NCBI GenBank assembly: GCA_028023455.1
Contig: JAQFVV010006340.1
Span: 1,967,438-2,031,437 of the forward strand
Source: Epiperipatus broadwayi
Taxonomy: Eukaryota > Onychophora > Udeonychophora > Euonychophora > Peripatidae
Length of the DNA: 64,000 nucleotides
Reading direction: 5' to 3'
Position 1 is the stretch's first letter. Every line of letters begins with the position of its first letter. Below, one piece after another: positions 25,527 through 41,018 of this stretch. Position numbers and translations under genes: made by a program. Under the pieces are notes generated by a model. That model saw only the letters and a program-made list of their open reading frames with translations, was not told the DNA's origin and did no database searches.

Positions 25527-26776
25527 TGAAGTGGTAAATCTGTAGTACATATTAAACTTTACTGCCTGGTGACATTACAGACCTTTAAAGTAGGGTTTAA
25601 ACCAGTTTATATGTTTATTTGGTCATCCAGGAATGTTAAGCACACACATATACAAATATAATTTTCACCCTGTTTATTCAAAATGCTTACATGTAACCAA
25701 TTGAATTATTATTTTAGCTTAGGTATATTTTATTTCCAAGCTTGTAAATTCCCTTCACTTAGATAATTGTGTTAGTGCATATATGTATTATAGATATAAA
25801 AATAAATACATTTAATGTAAAGCTAAAGCAATGCTAGAAAATTCTAGAAAGTATTATTACAATTTAAAAATGTCATTCTCATTTAACTATTTCAAGTCAA
25901 ACTAACAAAAATCATATTCTTAAAGCTATTTCCAATTTTAAGAAATACGTTTAAATAATGCGTATTTGTTTACATCTTCCAATATTGCCAAATTTCAAGT
26001 GTAGGAGGAATAAAAAGTTCTAGGAACGTGCAAAGAACATGCAAAATGAGTTCAGACCACTCATTATCTTGTGTTCGATTAGACAGTGAAAACAGAATGA
26101 CTTGTGAGTAGTGGAAAGATATGCCTTCCCTGATCTTAGATCACCTTTGTCCTGCTTTTCTGCCATGCCATCACTACTTGAGAACTGTTATGTTTAACTG
26201 TGAAAGAACTATTGGAAGATGCATACCATTATTTTTTTAATATTGTGCCTTTGGGTCCAAACTTCGTATACATTATTCTAAATGGCCGCCATGACTTATA
26301 AAGGTAATCCATTTTGCCGAAGAATGAACTCTTTATATTCCTCATTTATTTCCTAAATTTTAATTGTACTCATAATGTAATCTTTTATTTATACAATAAC
26401 TGACTATAAACATAGTTATCATTAAATCTGTGATTTTCTGTCTAAAGTTTTAAAACCTCGTTCTATAAAATACTAGCACAGAATTAGATATTTTAAATCT
26501 ATCACTAGTTTTAAAGTTTCATGCTTTAGTTATATTTTTCATGCGGCAAAACTTATTTTAAACTATGTATTTTATTGAATTTTTGGTTGTATTCTCATCC
26601 TTGGTGTTCGCCTTAAGATAGCATTGATGCTAATCGAAAACATATACATATAATGATTCCAGGCCAGACCTAAATGATCGATTTGATCTAAAAAGATCTG
26701 ATTTCTTAGATTTGTAATAAAATATTCTACTAACTAATATTATTATATGATGTTAATTTTTTTTTTTCATTTTTGT

Positions 26777-27115
26777 AAATGTTTATTAATCTTATCTTGT
26801 TTTTGAGTTTGTGTGTGTATGTCTTTAAAGTTACGGTGTTTTTCTAATTTTTTTTTTGACTTTACGTGAGTCTTTTTAAAGTTACTGTCTTTTTTTTTTT
26901 GCAAGAGTAAATCAATAATTTTATTCAAAAGCAAGACGTAATAAGTCAATGTTTATTAATCTTAGATTGTTTTTAAGTTTGTGTGTGTCTTTAAAGTTAC
27001 GGGGCTTTTTTTCATTTTTTTTTTTTTTTGGACTTTACATGTGTTTTTTTTTTTTTAAAGTTACGGTATTTTTGGCCAAGAGTAAATCAATCATTTTATT
27101 AAAAAAGCAAGAGGT
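26777..27115. repeat. Two tandem ~168 bp units inside nested TIR element
   Basis: Unit 1 (about 26777-26945) and unit 2 (about 26948-27115) both run from atgtttattaatctta through gtttgtgtgtgt, tctttaaagttacgg and agagtaaatcaat to aaaagcaaga. They differ mainly in the length of T runs. Confidence 0.85.
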
Positions 27116-27244
27116 AATTCTAAATCTATCAAAAGTAACGTAATTTATATACTACAATTTAGAATTGATACCCGACTACTATTAGTAAGGACCGTCATTA
27201 AAAGACTCGATTGAAAAATGATACCCGACTTAATTTCCGTTTTC

Positions 27245-27277
27245 TTTTTTTTTTTTTTTTTTTTTTTGGGGGGGGGG
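27245..27277. repeat. T23 G10 homopolymer junction
   Basis: A run of 23 T followed directly by 10 G, inside the nested TIR element and just before its second tandem array. A similar T13 G12 block stands alone at 37311-37335. Confidence 0.95.
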
Positions 27278-27725
27278 CAGTAATTAATCAGAAAGTGGGT
27301 TGTTTTTGTTAAGTCTGTCTATATAAAAAGGGTACCGTTATTGAAATACTAAATTTAAAAATGATAGCCGACTAATTTGCGTTTCTTTTGACAGTAATTA
27401 ATCACAAAGTGGGTTTCTTTTTTTATTTTTTTTTTGGTAAATCTTGTGTATATATAAAAACAAACAAACCATAATTCAAAGACTCCATTGAAAAAAATCA
27501 AACCCCGTTGAATTTGCTTTTTTTTTTTTTTAAAGACAGTAATTAATCAGGAACTGGGTTGTTTTTGTTAGTGTGTAGATATAAAAACTAATCTTATTTT
27601 GAAATAATACATGTAACAAAACAAAACAAAAAATAATACCCGACTAATTTTATTTTTTGGACAAGTAATTCCTAATAATTAGACAGTGGGTTGTTTTTGT
27701 TTGTGCGTATATATATATATAGCAA
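27278..27725. repeat. ~4 degenerate tandem units (~120-145 bp) in nested TIR element
   Basis: Each unit has cagtaattaatca, then agtgggttgttttt, then a tatataaaaa stretch, then a block ending in cgactaatt. Starts are near 27278, 27393, 27535 and 27660. The last unit ends in a short AT tract (27708-27721). Confidence 0.7.
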
Positions 27726-30061
27726 AAGTAACTGATCATGGACTAATTCTTGTGAAAACGGTACTTATCGCGTGATCCTTTATTTTTTTTCCCTTTCTTA
27801 CCCTTAAAAGCAATTTTTGAGGGTTACCACTTCTAATGGAATCTTCAGGACATTATTACTAAACTTACAACAGAAAAGTAAGTTACAACACATTAAAAAA
27901 AAAAATAGACGTCTTATCAAATTTTAAAAAACTACGACTGCTTCAAAGACACACACTCTCACACGAAACTACAGAGAAAATAGATATTCTACTATTACGA
28001 GAAAATGATGAACAAAATCGACTACTACGGCAGCCAATCAAGGCATTTTTTCTCTTCGCTTTTAGCATAGAAAAAAAGCCATAATCGGCAGCCGTCGGGA
28101 ACTCTTTCTGTGTTTTATCATAGAAAGAAGTCTCTTTGTGTTGGCTTCTGTCGCCGTCACCTCCTCTGTCCAACATAACGTGAGGACTTTTCTGTGTTTA
28201 TAACGTAGGAAAATTCCTCTTTGGTTGGGTCAAGGCCGGTGAAACAGTATATTTCTATGAATTTACCTAGAAGTAGCAACTTCTGAAGGCGAACACCAAG
28301 GATGAGATAACAACCACATTTTTTTTTTTTTTTAGAATGCTAATGTTTCCATCTAACGAACTTATATCATTTCAGCTACCATTCCGATACTTTTGGAATA
28401 TTTAAATAGTTAAATGTAAAAATTCTTATTGAACGCAGTTCATTTAATTGAATATTTTAAAATATATGCTTAACAAACATTGAACATAAAATATATGCTT
28501 AATGGCGGATTGTTTAAAATTCACATTATGGGATAAGATAAACCTTTTGCTGTTGATGCTATCGATTTAAATGCATTTTATGTTCTCTAAGTAAATTTGA
28601 TTATTAATCTATTTTAATAATTATTTATTGCTTTCATGCCATTGAGCGTTAACTTGCTTATAATATAATATCATTTAAGAAAACTTGGGGCTTATTAAAT
28701 AGGAAAATAATATTTTCCCTTTTTTATATTTGACATCTTAATTTGCTAAGATTTTACATACGTTGCTGAGTGGGTTAATAATTTATCATGGTGTTACACA
28801 TGATATTGTTATTTTATTGAAGCTTAAATTAGTACATTAAAAATGTTTAAGACTTAAGCAACATTCGCATTGCTTACTTATGATAGCATTCTCAAGATTT
28901 TATATTTTGCTTTGTCATATTTATACCTCCAGAAGTCCTGGATTTTCTTCATGTAACTTGTCTGAGAATGATATTTGGTAGCTCTGATCTCAGGACATTA
29001 GTTTGTTAAGGCTCTTTATTGGATAACATCAGCAAACGTACTATGGAACCTTACTACTTGTCTCTTTGAATACCACCTTGTTATAAGTACAAGTGATCTC
29101 TTATATAATAAAGCTTTTAGTCCAAAGATGGACATAAACTCCATTTTTAAAGCTATCATTATAGTCATCACTGTGAGTTCTTTTTATGTATAGTTCTCAT
29201 ATTATCTATAAGATGTGGTGCAGTGATGTTTGTAAACCACTCGTTTAATAATTAGTCTAATATTTTAGGATTGCCACAGTAAAGCTTATTTAGGCTAACC
29301 CATTCCTCATTTATACAGGCCCAGATATGCTCATGAATGATAAATTATTTAACTGTCATATCAAGAGTAAACCTCTCTTTGGAGATGAATTTATAAACAT
29401 TCTTTATCATTACTTAAAGTAATGATCATAGCATTTGTTATTATTTATAGCTCATTAGCTTGCTAAATCAGTTGCCTATATGCAAAGTAATAACACCATG
29501 AAATCTGTGCTATGTTTCTAATGTAAATTAAATTATTTATGTTCATTAAATTATGTTGATAATTACTCATGCATTTGTATCTTACTGAATTTCACTCATT
29601 GAATCCCATTTAATCTTTATAATAGTGTTAGTAATATTTAAAAGTTATAACTGATTATTTTAAGTGGACATTTATCTCTGGGTTGTTCTGTCTTTGCTCA
29701 TTCTGGATGGATACTATTTTATAATTCATGTTTCTTTTGCAATGCTAGCTATGTTCAATTCATTTAAATGTATAGATTTTCCCTTCACATAAGATATTTA
29801 ATTGAGCCAAGAGTTAATATTATTTATTTATACTAATTACCCTGTAGATCTCATGTTTCTCTGCTGTGTCTCTGGGACTGGAATGAATAAAATTTCATCT
29901 GTTATCATCAGAAATGTTGTTCATAATGTTATAGTTTTAGAGAAGAGCAAAAAGGGCAGAATTCATGATTGCTCCTGATCTATATATCTCGGGCATGAAT
30001 GAATTTAGGGTACTTTTGCTTAGATTCTAAACCTTGTTAAATGAGCATATAATTCTGACTG

Positions 30062-32491
<2,430 letters not shown>

Positions 32492-32538
<47 letters not shown>

Positions 32539-32565
32539 TTACAGTATATATATATATATATATAT
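32492..32565. repeat. (AT)n tract flanking solo LTR C, with a cgttacag interruption
   Basis: AT alternation at 32492-32536, then tcgttacag, then AT again up to 32565. The interruption repeats the last bases of LTR C (tcgttaca), so it may be the end of another LTR copy or a recombination trace. Confidence 0.85.
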
Positions 32566-34728
32566 TGTAACGAGCACAGACGTTCGTTACATTGTGTTTT
32601 ATTATTAAACAAGTTAAAATAAGAAGTTCACATTTAAAAATTTTCTTTAAGAATTAAGAATTGAAATTAAATATCATCTTAAACTCGTATATATTAAATC
32701 GCACAGAAAAAAAAAATTATTAAAATAAAACTGTATTAAAAATAGAAAAGGTATTTTAAAAACAAAAACTTAAAAAGATTTAGAGATAAAAATATATCTT
32801 TGATTTGGAAAACAGGTTAATTAATCAGAAATGGAAATGATAAATTTAATTAGTCAAATGTAAACCAGCCTTGGGCATCTAAATGTAAAAACATCGGTCA
32901 GATAAGAAAACAATAGAAACAAATAGCCAATGAAAGAAATCCATCGGGAATTCGGACCTCAGCGAAAGGATCATACATCGATGACATAATGCCAAGTCAA
33001 TCCTTTGAATACATATAAAAGGAAAATTTGGAAATTATTAATTAGTGATTATGATTATTACGATGTGACAGATAGGTGTTAGTGTGGAGGTGCGGGAGAA
33101 GGAATTGAAGAGACGCACGATTCAATCCCTTCAGTTTTGCCAAAGAAAGAAAGAGAAATGAACTATCATTTTCTACATTGAGGACCAACTAAACTAAAAA
33201 ACCTCCGAATAAATAAATGAATAATGGCTAAATGGATACCAATCTTTTGAGGACGGCGTGGGAATTCACGTTCATGGCAAGCAACGGATAAAGATGAACT
33301 GTTTTAAATGGTAAGAACTTTATAAATAATGAACATTAAATTAAAATTTTCCATATTTAAATGATTGCAATATTATCCTATCTGACCAACTTAATTTATT
33401 AATAATGTTATTTGATGTATTTTTTATTTATTTATTTAAAATCATTTCCATTTATTTAATTTTGTTCTTTAAGTTTTATTATGATTTCTGTTTTCCGTTA
33501 AGTTAAATTATATAAATGTTAAACTTAAGTCGGGCGTGAATGGCTGTATAGATTTGTAAAGTTATATTAGGGGAGGGTAATCTTAGGTTATTTGTTTCGT
33601 TGTTAAATTGGGTCAATGGATTGGATATATTGATGTAGTTAGTAGATGTAGTCGGAGATTCGTTACTGGCAGAATCGTTTATATATACGCCGCACTCTCC
33701 CGTTTTGCCTATGGAAGGAATTATAAGACGCAGAGCGCAGTTCCTTTCTATGGAGTTTTTTTTTTATTGTTCTTCTCGTTGGATAGAAGTAATATTCCTA
33801 TCTAATGAAAGTCAATATCTTCTCTTAATCTTTTTGGTGCTGCTGTATTCCGTATTACATTGAATACATCGATGTATCAGATGAATTGATGCCAGTTTGA
33901 CTGCAAATTTTAGCCTAAGGTTAAATAGGGATAGAATATTTTATTTTCAAATGCAAATCTATGTGGTCTATTCATACTTGACCCTAAATAAAAATGCATT
34001 AAATTTAAGTTGTTTATAGACGCTTGCATGGATTGGTTATCGGTTAAGTATGTTTTGGGTTTTTATATTTGATCAAAATATATAGACATTCGGTAAATAA
34101 TGATACCTTACAGTGAGTATCTAAATGTATTTATTCGGATGTCTTTTAAGTTATTGGTGACAATGCAAGTATATAAATTTCCCTCTGCAATTGTCAGTAA
34201 TCAATAATTTTGTATTTTGATTGTTTATGTTTACTTTGAAATGTTTTTGACTGTGAAATCTATGTAACCGATCTATAGTCAACATTATAAACAAGCTTTC
34301 ATAAATTTGTATGTGCAAACTTAATTAAAATGTAAAATTATAATATAATAGTAATTAAATGTAAATTAAAGCAAAGTTAAAAATAATGTTAAATGTTAAA
34401 ATGTAAACTGATACTAAAACAATTTTAAATCTTATATATATATATATGTGCGTAAATAAATTTTTGTATGTTAATTACTGGCAGTGGCTTATTTTATTTA
34501 TTTTTTTAATATTGAAATATAATTAGATGGGATATTATCTTATTAAATCTCTGCTATTCCACTGAGCTAGTGACATGGGCTAACGACCGGAATCAAAATT
34601 AAAAAAAAAAAAAAAAAAATTTTTTTGACTGACGTATCTGCCTACTTTATAAATTTTTCTAGGTTCAAATGCCTAGATGGCGCCCTGTAGTGCAGTTTAC
34701 GTTAAGTCGCTTTCTCTGGATCGTTACA
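32566..34728 (+). mobile_element. Solo LTR C (~2.16 kb)
   Basis: It starts TGTAACGA and ends TCGTTACA, perfect 8-base inverted ends with TG...CA, and is flanked on both sides by atatat. The start folds back on itself (TGTAACGA to TCGTTACA at 32566-32591). TATA box tataaaa at 33014-33020. An A19T8 palindromic run lies near 34600-34627. A second, partial relative in reverse orientation is at 56103-56480. No internal coding region or second LTR is in the window, so a solo LTR left by recombination is the best reading; a non-LTR origin is possible. The frame at 33608-33805 has no known domain. Confidence 0.6.
33014..33020 (+). promoter_or_regulatory. TATA box of LTR C
   Basis: The sequence gaatacatataaaagg lies about 450 bases into the LTR, where a U3 promoter would lie. 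No transcript evidence. Confidence 0.35.
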
Positions 34729-34734
34729 ATATAT

Positions 34735-37700
34735 ATATACTAATTAATCTCAAAGAGTTACAGTTGCCAATAATTTTCATTAAATAAAATGCATATTATT
34801 ACTGCAAATGCTTCATTTTCTGGACAAGCAGCTGAAGAAGAGCTTTATGCCCGTGATGAGTAGCTCACTATGGAAGTAGTTCAGCCAAAGAACTAAGGTT
34901 TAAAAAAATATTACTGATAATTTTTTTATTTTTATTTTTATAACATTTATGTGGAATGGTGCTTACCTTTATTATGTATTACTTTTAAGAGTTTATAGCA
35001 AAATGTGTAGATATTTCTACTATTTCTGAGTGAATATTCTTCTAGTAGAAAGTGATATAGCCATAATTTGTGTTTTATATTTCATGCAATTTGAAATGTT
35101 TATCTCAGATGAGGAGAATTTTGTAATATTTTTATGGGTAGAACAGCACCTTAAATTTAAGAGAAGTACATATTTTACAATTACCACATTTTAATAGCTT
35201 ACATTTAATATAATATTTTAATAGAATTTTATTTCATTCTTAACCATTCGACAAGCAATTTTCTTTATTCTTATTATGTCCACTTTATTTTAAAATAAGT
35301 ATTATGCTATTCATTGTATGTGTGTGTATTTCTTGTTTAAAGCTAAATTTTATTGTGCTATTTTAGATATATTTTATAGTCACTTGACTAAGATACATAT
35401 ATTTCCTTTTACTTGTTGTTTTCAGACATTGCTTAAAGTATGAATTTTGGTGTAAACTTGAAGTTATTATTATTAGTGATATTTTGCTACCTTCCTAGCA
35501 TTTAGTGTTGGAATATGCTTATTATCTGCACATTTTAGTAGATATTGTTATGTATTGTGCTTTGTGGGATGGATATGCTCTTGCTATTGTATTTTATATT
35601 TTTCTATGAGAGGATTTGTGATATATTTTGATAGCATTCTTACTGTGTACCCAATATGGCCAGGTACCAGGAGAGGATCATAAATACAGATGGAATTATA
35701 TTTATAATAAAGTTGATGCAGCTAATTCCCAGGAGAAGACTATTTTTGGTGCATACTTCCATTTCCTTAGGTGCTGAGACTGCATCCACTCCTACATTTT
35801 TGCCTGAAAGATAGGCCTTGGAAACCACCATTCCTCTGTTAAAGAATTTTGCTTTGAATAGTTTGGTTAGTATTTTATCTGTCATGTGAATGAAATATAT
35901 TTTTTCCACCATTGAAGGTGTAGATTATTGTATTTATTAAAAGTTATGGCAATGATAGATTAGTTTTGATGTGTTTACTCCTTAGAGTGCAATTTGCTGT
36001 TTTTAATGCCTTAGTTAAGTAAGTCAATGTCTTTATTGGGATACTGAGATTTGCTAGTAGTCCACAAGCAAACCAACAAAGTGAAATTAATTTTAAATTT
36101 TGTATTTTTAAATGCTTAATTATGATAGAAATGCACACATACAATGTTTACTTTTATCAATGTCTGCAAGATATTCACCATTATATCAGAAAGTGATTTA
36201 GAGTTAAACATATTATTATTTTTCATGTGGACATCAGTTAAATAAGTTTTACATGTGTGTGACTTCTGATGAACGAACTATATCCCTTTTATATTTTATT
36301 TAAATAGTGTAGACAATAAGTTAATTGATTCATTGTAGTAATAAAGTATATTAGCATTATATGAGGGTAGTAGTTTAAACCCAGTCTATTGCAATTAGAT
36401 AAACATTTATTTTTATTATATTTCATATAATGTGGAAGATAGTTTAATTCATAATTTGAATAGGGGATATTGTATAAAATATCTATTAGCTTATAATTAA
36501 AACTACTATCATATTGTTAATTTTTACCATTAAATGTTTGTTTAATGTAGCAGCTAAAAAAATTAGCATAGAAATATATCAGCCATATATTGCAGCTAGT
36601 CTGTTTAACCCTACCATATTTAACTTTTTCTGACAGTTTTCTTTGTCTCACATGTCTAACATAAAATATATGATAAAATGATTATTACATGTTAGAAAAT
36701 AAAAAAATCGACTTAATTCGATATATATTTTTGTCTATTATTGAAATAAATTTTAAATGTTCACATTTTATTTCTGTAAATATTTAAAAATACGACCATA
36801 ATCAAAACAAAAGATGTTAGATGTCGTTGTTTCTAGAAAGATTATTTTTAGTTAATAAAATCAATGAAATATCTTTTGTTTCTCATTATTTTTAAGAATC
36901 TAAATGAATATTTTTTTTAATATCTAATGAATTATGCTTTAAAGGTTTAAATTTTTTGAATATTTATTGCAAAATTATGATATTTTCTTACTCATAAATA
37001 AAATAGCTCGTTTACAGAGGTAAAACTTTTTAATTTGCTTCAGGCCATATTTATGTTAGTTGCTAATATAACATGATATTTTTAAAAATATAGTATTTCA
37101 AGTCAAATTAAGTTATTAATATAGTGCAAATTATTTTTTTTTTAAATCTAAGACTACTATAAATTCACAAATAAATATGTTTTTGTGTCATTGGAAACTT
37201 CAATGTCATAAAACGCCGAACATTTACAGCCTTGTCAGCAGATAATGTTTGAACATGTCAAGGTGATGCTTTCTGTCTATTGTAAATGTGGAAATTTTGA
37301 ATTTCCCCACTTTTTTTTTTTTTGGGGGGGGGGGGATTTATTATAATAAAATATAGTGTTTATACACATTTTAATGTATAATACTTATGAAAAAATTCAC
37401 CAGGGGGCGAATTGGCCAAAAGACATTCTCTGTCTTCTCAAAGTCAAATGGGTTAATTTGATATTTTCATTTTAAAATATGTGAATATAGTGTATGATTT
37501 AAAAAGTAGTTGTAACTTAAATAATGTTTTTTTTGTTTATGAACCAATCTGGAGGTGTAATAAAAGCATTCCAGAATTCAGTATCAGCACCTATGCTGGC
37601 CTGTCACCTTTAAACAACAACCTTCTACACACTTTATGTTATATTTGATAAATAAATTTATTGTTAATTATTTAATTTTCGTTTTTGGTTTATTTTCTCT

Positions 37701-38700
37701 ATGCAAAGCTTTTTTTGAATCATGAATTTTTAAATACCAGAAATATTAATATATGACATAAATAATCCTTTTGCAGATCTCAAATATTTACTGTTTATGA
37801 TAACTATTTTATAAGAGTTTCAATTAAATATTGGGATTACAATTTTAAGAACAAACATTTATTAAATTTTGCAATGAGTTTTACTTCAACCCATTGCTCA
37901 GACTGCATATTATTCCATTTATTTATTGATAAAATTATAAGAGTTAATTTTAATTATTTTATTGTGTTGTCAGGGAGAATAGAGGGAATTAAAACATACT
38001 CTTTATGGGAGATATCCTGGGTAAAAGGCTATAATTATTCCAAATATGTAGATATTTATTTGATGTCAATATTAGTCATATTTAGTCATATTAAACCCTT
38101 CTTTAAATAATTATTATTGTTATTGTTAAATGTTAGTGTACATTAGCTTTTAAGAGAAAAGAATGTCTCCTATAGCCTACCAGGATGTCAGTCAATTGTT
38201 TGACAACATAACACTATAGAACACTTTCCAAGATTTCTATTATAAATGTGGTGGTGGCATAAGAATCTTTTTATTTTTCTAATGAACCATAATAAAGGTA
38301 CCTATCACTTTTATTTTACTCTATAAGAGAAGAGTTTGTATCAGATTATATTGGCAAAGTATTAAATGTTTCATAAGATATCAAAGAAAATATAAGAACT
38401 TATGATAAGATATTACTTTTAAAAGTGCAAAGGTGTCAGCTCAGAAAATGTGTTTGATGGAGGAAAAAATCTATTTTATATTTAAATTGTTAATTGGGGA
38501 ATGGTTAAAGTGTTTCTTTCTTAATTTATTTTATTATTGTTTAAAAAATATCTTCCTTTATTTTAAATGCATATCCATGTAGGTAAATTATTTAATAACT
38601 AACCAACCACTGAGCTTAGCCCATAATCCATGATTCATTCATCTTTTTAGGATCTCTCATAATATTAATAATATAATTCTTATTTCTTTTTAATAGTTAG
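34735..38700. other. 4 kb AT-rich spacer, no gene supported
   Basis: Short frames at 35640-35912, 35944-36144 (minus) and 37874-38110 (plus) show no domain. A short stretch at about 34800-34860 reads on the plus strand as plausible codons (SGQAAEEELYARDE) before a stop, but no splice context makes it an exon. Only the homopolymer block at 37311-37335 stands out. Confidence 0.5.
37311..37335. repeat. T13 G12 homopolymer junction
   Basis: Thirteen T followed by twelve G, in otherwise unremarkable DNA. Same composition order as at 27245-27277. Confidence 0.95.
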
Positions 38701-40114
38701 CATATATTGTGACAGTCAGATGATGTATGTTCATTTAACCCAGTTCAAATACTAGGTGAAAGTACCTCGAGGCCATCCATATGCGAGATATTATATCAAG
38801 AATACTATGATCTCTGCCCTATTCGCCTATTCTTGAGGCTAGCTACTAATCAACAACCTTATCTGAGACATGCATAAATTATTTTTCAACTGGCCAAACT
38901 TAGCATCAACAGTAGAGACATAGACGGGAACACCTACGGAGCTAAATAGTTAAATGTGCATAAAAGTACTATGAAAAAGGTCTTTTGCATGCCTGGATCA
39001 TTGAAAAGTAAAAATAAAGCATTATGATAAAATTAGGAAACTCAAGCTTTTTAGTTAAATAATATATTTAATTAACAACTTTAAAATATAAATAATGATT
39101 TAATGGCATCCGCTATTCCTCTAAATTAATGAAAACTAATTAGACAATAAAAACAGATTAATATGTTTGCGGTCTAAATCTTTTCTTTCCAATTTTATTA
39201 AAATTGTCAACTTGAATATCCTCAATAAAGTACAATAGTAAAAATATTTCACAAAGCATTTTCTAATTGCTTTGCACTAAAAACAGACAGTTTAAAAATT
39301 ATTTAAAATGTATATAGCTAAATCAGATATACGTAATAAGCTACTGGTGGACAAAAGAGGCATTATTGAGGAGATCAAGTTGGCAAACAAAGGAAACTTA
39401 CTCGTATGGAATTTAGAAACATAAATAAAATTGGAAAGAGATTTTAAATAAAAAAAAAAAAAAACTTTTAAACTTAACCGCAATGGAATATGAAATATTT
39501 AAAAACGTTAGTAATGAAGAATAGCAAAGGAAAAATGGTTAAATATATAGATAGATGATCACACAATATATATCTAAGACTAATATAATAAAAAATGGTT
39601 ACATTACAAATATAATTAAATACAACAATTTATACTATAATTCAATTAAGAAAGGTATGAACAAAAGAGTAGAAAGTTAATAGTTCAATGGAGGAGAGAT
39701 ATAATTATTGTCCTGGTTCCTTGCTCCTGTTCGTTTGCGTCGTGGCTTGATCCAACCATCGATAGGTATTTGTCCGGACAATGAAAATGGAAATATGTAG
39801 CATGGTTTCACAAAAGTCCTAACAGACATGGCACAGAGTTCAGATCACTATTAGATGGATACTATGGCATTTTGGATGGTATTTAGGAACCTCAGCAACA
39901 GGCATAGCTATTTATTTGCCTAACCAACCATAATAGAATCCATCAAATTCATAAGACTTTTAGATTGAGCATGTTCAAACTTCTCCATAATTTGAAGATG
40001 ACAGTTGTCTAACTTTTTGGAATAAAATCTCCACAAGAAAAATCTGAAAGAGTTCTCCAAAGAGAAATCTGAATGCCAGCAAGAAAACTTTGAATAATCG
40101 TCTTTTGTTCTCAC

Positions 40115-40125
40115 TTTTATTTATA
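40115..40125 (-). promoter_or_regulatory. LTR B TATA box (3' LTR copy)
   Basis: On the minus strand it reads gggtataaataaaagtgag, about 650 bases from the LTR start. The other LTR has the same box at 46467-46457. Confidence 0.45.
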
Positions 40126-40488
40126 CCCTCTTTGTCAGCTACCTTCTATTGTTTGTATGATCTTAGATCTTGATAAGCCCACCCACACTCTTTTGTTTCA
40201 AAATAACATTTTCTAAAAATAACTTTTACTTTTTTACTCTAAATTTCTTTCTTTAAACTTTGAATTTTATTAATTAAAAAAGAAAGAGAAAGCCATCTTT
40301 AATTTGACTTGAATGGGCTCACTAATTAAAACATACATTCCTTTAGAAAATGTTGGTGGGCTTATCGCAAAATGAAATCATATGCCATATTTCAACAAGA
40401 TTTTAACAAAAAAAATATTCTTATTGTTTTTATAGTAAAATAAGCATTTTTAAAATAAGCATTTTATTTCAGCAGAATTTTGCATTAA

Positions 40489-40492
<4 letters not shown>

Positions 40493-40529
<37 letters not shown>
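40493..40529. repeat. (AT)n tract inside 3' LTR of B
   Basis: About 37 bases of AT alternation. In the other LTR the same place is only tatatata (about 46809), so this tract has changed length since the two LTRs were identical. Confidence 0.9.
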
Positions 40530-40531
<2 letters not shown>

Positions 40532-41018
40532 TTGACGTATATATATGTTTGACTAATAGGTTTTACAAGCAATTTTTATTAACAGAAATCTAATCTTAGA
40601 ATGGAATTTATTTAACAAAATATTTAAATGCAATACAAATTATATAAACGTAATTAATTTTAGCTTTAATGCAAAACCCTGCTGATATTAGACTATAAAC
40701 TTAATTCAGGTCTATAATGCTAACCAAGTCTATAGAAGGCTGTGAAGCATGGATCGGACTTCAGATCCATTGCTTCATATCCCAATAGTTAGAGAGCAAA
40801 AAAAAAAGTTAAAAAAAATGCTGTTGCTTCAGGTTAGAGGTAAAAATTTTGTGCCAGGTGAGTTCAAGCCTACTTTTTATTTGCTATAATATTTAATTTG
40901 TTACTGAGTAACAGTCTTTCTTTCTTTTACTATATAACTAACGGTTTATCCATAATTCAATCTCCTGTATCTTAAATTGAGTCTGTGTTGGTTTTAGTCT
41001 AACAAGTTAAATTTCTTT

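Larger units (their letters stand above)
26585..28315. mobile_element. TIR element (1.73 kb) nested in the 3' LTR of A, non-autonomous
   Basis: The terminal inverted repeats are 30 bases (26585-26614 and 28286-28315), matching at 28 of 30; both contain ctcatccttggtgttcgcc (as its complement on the right) and begin with ggttgt. The uninterrupted LTR copy (about 18570-18620) gives the empty site; I see no clear target duplication, partly because the right flank is a T run. The interior is T-rich with two sets of tandem repeats and no transposase. The small minus-strand frame at 27943-28176 has no recognisable domain. The superfamily cannot be assigned from the ends alone. Confidence 0.8.
38708..40777 (-). 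repeat. 3' LTR of element B (~2.07 kb)
   Basis: Downstream LTR in the minus-strand sense. It matches 45098-47069 closely throughout; differences include a poly-A run near 39450-39465, a longer AT tract at 40493-40529 and scattered substitutions. TATA box at 40125-40115. The terminal segment 40743-40777 is a near-perfect inverted repeat (gaagcatggatc / gatccattgcttc). Confidence 0.85.

Noticed and set aside
27943-28176. Minus-strand 77-codon frame inside the nested TIR element as a transposase remnant
   Set aside because: No catalytic motif or similarity to a transposase that I can recognise.
35640-35912. Minus-strand 90-codon frame as a membrane protein gene
   Set aside because: Hydrophobic stretches are expected from AT-rich chance frames; no start context, domain or neighbour supports it.
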